A DNA stretch of 64,000 nt from Paenisporosarcina sp. OV554 (lineage in GTDB: Bacteria > Bacillota > Bacilli > Bacillales_A > Planococcaceae). Location of the stretch: positions 62,001-126,000 of the forward strand of contig NZ_QBUC01000007.1 in the NCBI RefSeq assembly GCF_003058165.1. Reading direction: 5' to 3'. Of the stretch, positions 57,240-64,000 are shown one piece after another. The notes beneath the pieces are model-generated. The model did no database searches and had not been told where the DNA came from. It saw only the letters and a program-made list of their open reading frames with translations. Made by a program: the position numbers and the translations under genes. How positions within the stretch are numbered: the stretch's first letter is position 1; the number at the start of each line of letters is the position of its first letter.

Positions 57240-57526
57240 CATTGACGAGGTTAAAGTAAATGGAATTTGTATTCACAGAGAACCGGTACAGGTGGAAGCC
57301 GGTAATACACCCATTTGCGACATCCCCTCTGAGTGGAATGCTGAAAGGTATATACCGTTTAGGCTTTCCCGGTAATCTGCACCAAAAGATTATCGTTATC
57401 AACGGATAAGCATTGCTTGTCCATGAGGCTGCGGATACGCAGTGAAATAGGGTGGTACCATGAAGCTTTTTCATCCCTATACAAAGAACATGTTTCTTTG
57501 TGTAGGGATGGAAAAGCTTTTTTATT
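57240..57526 (+). promoter_or_regulatory. T-box riboswitch (tRNA-Ile) ahead of ilvB
   Basis: The T-box core GGGTGGTACCA lies at about 57450-57460. In the register shared with the Arg and Cys T-boxes, the specifier codon at 57322-57324 is ATC (Ile), followed by CC and CTCTGAG. The terminator is long (CATCCCTA with TAGGGATG plus AGCTTTT/AAAAGCT outside) and ends in six or more T. Uncharged tRNA-Ile should switch on the ilv-leu operon. Confidence 0.93.
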
Positions 57527-57557
57527 TCACAAAAGTTACAAAAAGGAGGCGGAAGGA

Positions 57558-59285
57558 TTGAAAGTAACCATGAAGGTAACAGATGTAGCCCAACAGGAAC
57601 AGCAATTGAGAGGTGCTGATGTCTTGATTCAGTCTTTAAAACAACAAGGTGTTGATTTGATTTTTGGTTATCCAGGAGGAGCTGTGCTACCGATTTATGA
57701 TGCCCTTCATAAAAATCCTATCCGTCATGTACTTGCAAGACATGAGCAAGGTGCGATACATGCCGCTGAAGGTTATGCGCGAGTCTCCGGAAAAACAGGG
57801 GTTGTGATTGCTACATCGGGACCAGGCGCAACAAACTTGGTGACAGGAATTGCTGATGCGATGCTCGATTCACTTCCACTGGTGATCATTACAGGTCAGG
57901 TTGCATCTTCAGTAATTGGAACGGATGCTTTCCAGGAAGCGGACATTGTAGGCATTACGCAACCCATTACAAAACATAATTATCAGGTTAAGGATATACA
58001 AAACTTGCCACGAATCATCAAGGAGGCATTTTATATTGCTTCCACGGGACGTCCAGGACCTGTCGTGATAGATATACCGAAAGATATTTCAGCAGAGGTA
58101 TTCAAAACAAGCGGAGTGGGGGATGAGGAAGTATATTTGCCTGGTTACCAACCAACTAGGAGTCCAAACTATCTTCAAATTCAAAAAGCAATTCAGGTAT
58201 TATCTCGAGCAAAAAAACCACTTATTCTTGCGGGTGCAGGTATCCTTACCGCTAAAGCTACAGAAGAATTAAAGGAATTTGTGGAACGCTATCAGATTCC
58301 CGTGGTTAATACATTACTAGGGCTAGGAAGCATAGAGGGCAGTCACAAATTGTTTCTCGGAATGGCAGGAATGCATGGAACCTATACAGCAAATACAGCA
58401 ATCTGTGAATGTGATGTACTAATAAACATCGGCGCTCGTTTCGATGATCGTTTGACTGGCAATCTTGCTCATTTTGCACCAAATGCAGTAGTGATTCATA
58501 TTGACATCGATCCTGCTGAAATCGGAAAGAATGTACCGACTGCGATTCCGATTGTGGCAGACGCTAAGGACGCATTGCAGGCGTTAAATCAAACATTTGC
58601 AGGTCCAGATACAGGAAAATGGCTGGAAGGTTTATCAGATAACACAGAGAAATATCCACTTTTCTATAAAGCGGATAAGCAACGGGGAATTCTTCCTCAG
58701 CAAGCAATTGAATTGATCCACCGATTAACTAAAGGTGATGCAATTGTCACGACAGACGTTGGCCAGCATCAAATGTGGGCGGCCCAATATTATTCATTTA
58801 ATCATCCACATAATTGGGTAACTTCAGGAGGGTTAGGAACGATGGGCTTTGGCTTCCCTGCTGCAATTGGGGCACAACTTGCGAAGCCGAATTCTAAAGT
58901 AATCTCTATCGTAGGAGACGCAGGATTTCAAATGACCTTGCAGGAATTATCCCTGTTGCAGGAATTACGTCTTCCAGTGAAAATCGTCATTTTAAACAAT
59001 CGATGTCTTGGCATGGTGAGACAGTGGCAGGAAACATTCTACGAAGAACGTTATTCACAGTCGCTAATACATGTTCAACCAGACTTTGTGAAACTGGCAC
59101 AGGCTTATGATATTCAAGGCTACAAAGTTGAAACAATGGAAGAAGCAGAAGCAGTGTTTACGGAAGCCTTTAATTCCAATGAACCTGCGCTAATTGATTG
59201 CCGGGTGGTGCAAATGGAAAACGTCTATCCAATGGTCGCACCAGGGAGAGGGCTGAATGAGATGATTGGAGTGAGTGGCGAGTGA
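57558..59285 (+). CDS. ilvB: acetolactate synthase large subunit
   Basis: 575 residues from TTG 57558, eight bases after AAGGAGG; ATG 57570 would leave a long gap. The catalytic Glu lies in [15 protein letters not shown]. The thiamine-diphosphate motif runs [18 protein letters not shown] to ILNN. FAD/TPP domains are in the usual order. It joins two pyruvates, or pyruvate with 2-ketobutyrate, as the first step of branched-chain synthesis. It overlaps ilvN. Confidence 0.96.
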   Translation: MKVTMKVTDVAQQEQQLRGADVLIQSLKQQGVDLIFGYPGGAVLPIYDALHKNPIRHVLARHEQGAIHAAEGYARVSGKTGVVIATSGPGATNLVTGIADAMLDSLPLVIITGQVASSVIGTDAFQEADIVGITQPITKHNYQVKDIQNLPRIIKEAFYIASTGRPGPVVIDIPKDISAEVFKTSGVGDEEVYLPGYQPTRSPNYLQIQKAIQVLSRAKKPLILAGAGILTAKATEELKEFVERYQIPVVNTLLGLGSIEGSHKLFLGMAGMHGTYTANTAICECDVLINIGARFDDRLTGNLAHFAPNAVVIHIDIDPAEIGKNVPTAIPIVADAKDALQALNQTFAGPDTGKWLEGLSDNTEKYPLFYKADKQRGILPQQAIELIHRLTKGDAIVTTDVGQHQMWAAQYYSFNHPHNWVTSGGLGTMGFGFPAAIGAQLAKPNSKVISIVGDAGFQMTLQELSLLQELRLPVKIVILNNRCLGMVRQWQETFYEERYSQSLIHVQPDFVKLAQAYDIQGYKVETMEEAEAVFTEAFNSNEPALIDCRVVQMENVYPMVAPGRGLNEMIGVSGE

Positions 59286-59791
59286 AACGGATAATAACAG
59301 CTACGGTAATCAATCAAAGTGGCGTAATGAACCGCGTTACAGGCCTTTTAATGAAAAGGCAGTTCAATATTGAAAGTATTTCAGTTGGTCACACTGAACA
59401 GGCGGGAATGTCAAAAATGACGTTTGTAGTCAATGTTGAAGATGAAGGGAAACTTGAACAGCTTCTGAAACAGCTGCAGAAACAAATTGATGTGATCAAA
59501 GTTAATGATATAACAGACAGAGCGATTGTCATGAGGGAATTGGCACTCGTCAAAGTAGTCACTCCACCATCCGTCAGAAATGAAATTTACAGTATTGTTG
59601 AACCATTTCGAGCGACAGTAGTGGATATGAGCAAAAATATTACCACATTTCAAGTGATTGGCCACCCAGAAAAAATTGAAGCGTTCATTGATTTAATGAA
59701 ACCATATGGCATTAAGGAACTAACTAGTTCAGGTGTTTCAGCATTTGTTCGGGAGACGCAAAAATCAAATACAGAAAAACTATCAATTTAA
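59282..59791 (+). CDS. ilvN: acetolactate synthase small (regulatory) subunit
   Basis: 169 residues from GTG 59282, overlapping the ilvB stop by 4 bases. The N-terminal ACT domain ([32 protein letters not shown]) binds valine for feedback control. It is also called ilvH in Bacillus. Confidence 0.94.
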   Translation: MKRIITATVINQSGVMNRVTGLLMKRQFNIESISVGHTEQAGMSKMTFVVNVEDEGKLEQLLKQLQKQIDVIKVNDITDRAIVMRELALVKVVTPPSVRNEIYSIVEPFRATVVDMSKNITTFQVIGHPEKIEAFIDLMKPYGIKELTSSGVSAFVRETQKSNTEKLSI

Positions 59792-59816
59792 ATTAAAAAA
59801 CCAAGGGGGAATTTAA

Positions 59817-62376
<2,560 letters not shown>

Positions 62377-62402
62377 AAAAATAGGAACAGGAGGAATTTA
62401 CA

Positions 62403-63503
62403 ATGGAAAAAACGATAGCAGTATTGCCTGGAGACGGGATCGGACCAGAAGTTACAAAAGCGGCAGTTAAGGTGCTGCAAACCATTGGAATGCGTTATGG
62501 TCATACTTTCCATTTTAAGCACGCGGCAATCGGTGGTGAAGCGGTAGATAAGTATAGAAATCCGCTGCCTCAGGAAACCCTGGATGTTTGTGAAGCCAGC
62601 GATGCGATCCTACTAGGTGCAGTTGGAGGGGCTAAATGGGACCAACAACCTTCTCACTTACGGCCAGAAAGAGGGCTTTTGAACATCCGAAAGCATTTTG
62701 ATTTGTTCGCGAATATCCGTCCAGTAAAAGCTATCCCTTCACTTTTAAGCTCATCACCCTTAAAAGATGATGTAGCCAAAGATGTAGACATGGTGATTGT
62801 AAGGGAATTGACGAGCGGCTTGTATTTCGGTGAACCAAAACGACACTCTGATAAGTCTGGAGTTGATACCCTAGTCTATACAAGGGAAGAAATAGAGCGC
62901 GTAGTCAATCAAGCGTTTGAAATTGCTCGCACACGGAGAGGCAAAGTAACTTCTATCGATAAAGCCAATGTTCTTGAGACGAGCAAGTTATGGCGTGAAG
63001 TTGTAGAAGAACGTAAGAAAGCCTATCCTGATATCGAAGTGGAGCATATGCTTGTTGATTCTGCAGCCATGAAGCTGATTACCAATCCTCGTACATTTGA
63101 TGTGATCGTTACTGAAAACCTGTTCGGTGATATTTTGAGTGATGAAGCATCCGTAATCACGGGATCTCTCGGCATGTTGCCTTCTGCTAGTATCCGTTCC
63201 GATGGCTTTGGGATGTACGAGCCAGTTCACGGTTCTGCACCTGACATTGTTGGACACAACAAAGCGAATCCTTCTGGAGCTATTTTGTCTGCAGCGATGA
63301 TGTTGAAACATTCTTTCGGTCTTCAATCGGAAGCATTGGTGATCGAAGAAGCTGTATTAAGCGTATTAAGAGATGGCTATTGCACGGGTGACTTGTTTAC
63401 AGAAGGAAAACGCGTCGTCTCCACTGAAACTTTCGTCACGAAAGTCATTGAAGAACTTGAAAGAGAGTTTGTATCTGAACACATTATGTACTCATATGTC
63501 TAG
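62403..63503 (+). CDS. leuB: 3-isopropylmalate dehydrogenase
   Basis: 366 residues. IAVLPGDGIGPEVTKAAVKVL opens the fold; TENLFGDILSDEASVITGSLGMLPSAS and EPVHGSAPDIVGHNKANPSGAILSAAMML are diagnostic. Active-site Arg residues in RPERGLLNIRK are intact. It oxidises and decarboxylates isopropylmalate with NAD+. ATG 62403 follows AGGAGGAATTTAC. Confidence 0.97.
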   Translation: MEKTIAVLPGDGIGPEVTKAAVKVLQTIGMRYGHTFHFKHAAIGGEAVDKYRNPLPQETLDVCEASDAILLGAVGGAKWDQQPSHLRPERGLLNIRKHFDLFANIRPVKAIPSLLSSSPLKDDVAKDVDMVIVRELTSGLYFGEPKRHSDKSGVDTLVYTREEIERVVNQAFEIARTRRGKVTSIDKANVLETSKLWREVVEERKKAYPDIEVEHMLVDSAAMKLITNPRTFDVIVTENLFGDILSDEASVITGSLGMLPSASIRSDGFGMYEPVHGSAPDIVGHNKANPSGAILSAAMMLKHSFGLQSEALVIEEAVLSVLRDGYCTGDLFTEGKRVVSTETFVTKVIEELEREFVSEHIMYSYV

Positions 63504-63521
63504 TTAATGGAGGAGAAACTT

Positions 63522-64000
63522 ATGCAAAAAACGATTATTGAAAAGATATGGGAACAACATATTGTTTACGAAGAACAGGGAAAGCCGGATCTCCTATATA
63601 TAGATCTTCATTTATTGCACGAAGTTACTTCTCCCCAAGCATTTGAAGGTTTGCGTCTTAATAATCGGAAGGTTCGACGACCAGATTTATGCTTTGCGAC
63701 TATGGATCATAACGTACCAACGAGAAACCGTGAAACCATAAAGGATCCGATTTCCCTAATACAGATTAAAACCCTACAGGAGAATTGCGAAGAGTTCGGT
63801 GTGCCGCTTGCTGGAATCAATCATCCAGATCAAGGGATTGTTCATGTCATCGGACCTGAGCTCGGGTTGACCCAGCCAGGTAAAACCATCGTTTGTGGGG
63901 ACAGCCATACCTCCACTCACGGAGCATTTGGTGCATTAGCATTTGGTATCGGGACAAGTGAAGTGGAGCATGTGCTTTCGACTCAAACCCTTTGGCAATC
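63522..64000 (+). CDS. leuC: 3-isopropylmalate dehydratase large subunit (5' part)
   Basis: The first 159 codons are in the window; the gene runs off the right edge. The opening [13 protein letters not shown] and [22 protein letters not shown] is typical of LeuC, as are [20 protein letters not shown] and [12 protein letters not shown]. It carries the [4Fe-4S] cluster and isomerises isopropylmalate with LeuD. ATG 63522 follows GGAGGAGAAAC. Confidence 0.95.
   Translation, partial: MQKTIIEKIWEQHIVYEEQGKPDLLYIDLHLLHEVTSPQAFEGLRLNNRKVRRPDLCFATMDHNVPTRNRETIKDPISLIQIKTLQENCEEFGVPLAGINHPDQGIVHVIGPELGLTQPGKTIVCGDSHTSTHGAFGALAFGIGTSEVEHVLSTQTLWQ

Overview
The window is low-GC Gram-positive chromosome from an aerobic, probably spore-forming member of the Bacillales. 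CtsR-McsA-McsB-ClpC, SigH, three T-box leaders, and the sigH-secE-nusG-rplKAJL-rpoBC-rpsLG-fusA-tuf order all point there. Several details fit the Planococcaceae (Sporosarcina, Paenisporosarcina or Psychrobacillus relatives) better than Bacillus sensu stricto, but that placement is inference from gene content. I see no rRNA, tRNA, CRISPR array or complete insertion sequence.

Layout. 1-8.4 kb is accessory: an arginine T-box driving a second-type arginyl-tRNA synthetase, an RDD membrane protein, a DUF4349 lipoprotein, a small spore-appendage-like protein behind a mother-cell-type -10, several small unknowns and remnants, a TPR protein, a GNAT enzyme and a membrane diguanylate cyclase. 8.4-17.4 kb holds regulator-plus-target modules: MarR with an MMPL exporter (ydgG-ydgH-like), a DinB-like enzyme, an Xre regulator translationally coupled to a receiver-like/AraC protein behind two matching palindromes, an L,D-transpeptidase, a GNAT enzyme, and PadR with a HAAS/DUF4097 protein. 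17.6-22.8 kb is a histidine-utilisation operon, hutU-hutI-hutG plus a YjiH-type permease, without hutH. 22.8-24.8 kb is a repeat-rich island in which a NERD-domain gene sits between near-identical 141-bp arrays.

24.8-56.8 kb is the conserved core. The class III heat-shock operon ctsR-mcsA-mcsB-clpC has a CtsR box on its promoter. It is followed by radA, a PIN/TRAM protein, ispD-ispF, gltX, a cysteine T-box with cysE-cysS-mrnC-rlmB-yacP, sigH, secE-nusG, the L11-L1 and L10-L7/L12 units with their leaders, a methyltransferase, rpoB-rpoC, the L7Ae-like protein, S12, S7, EF-G and EF-Tu. The gene disA, which lies between radA and the PIN/TRAM gene in B. subtilis, is absent; a 21-bp-period repeat array lies there instead. 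I also find no rpmG between sigH and secE.

56.8-64 kb is a branched-chain amino-acid operon, ilvB-ilvN-ilvC-leuA-leuB-leuC (leuC cut by the window end), behind a T-box whose specifier reads ATC (Ile). It lies directly after tuf, where B. subtilis continues towards the S10 ribosomal operon. The three T-boxes align on the same specifier-loop register and read CGC (Arg), TGC (Cys) and ATC (Ile), matching the genes they precede. Start codons were chosen from ribosome-binding sites and recalled family N-termini; all homology statements rest on recognition of sequence, not on searches.
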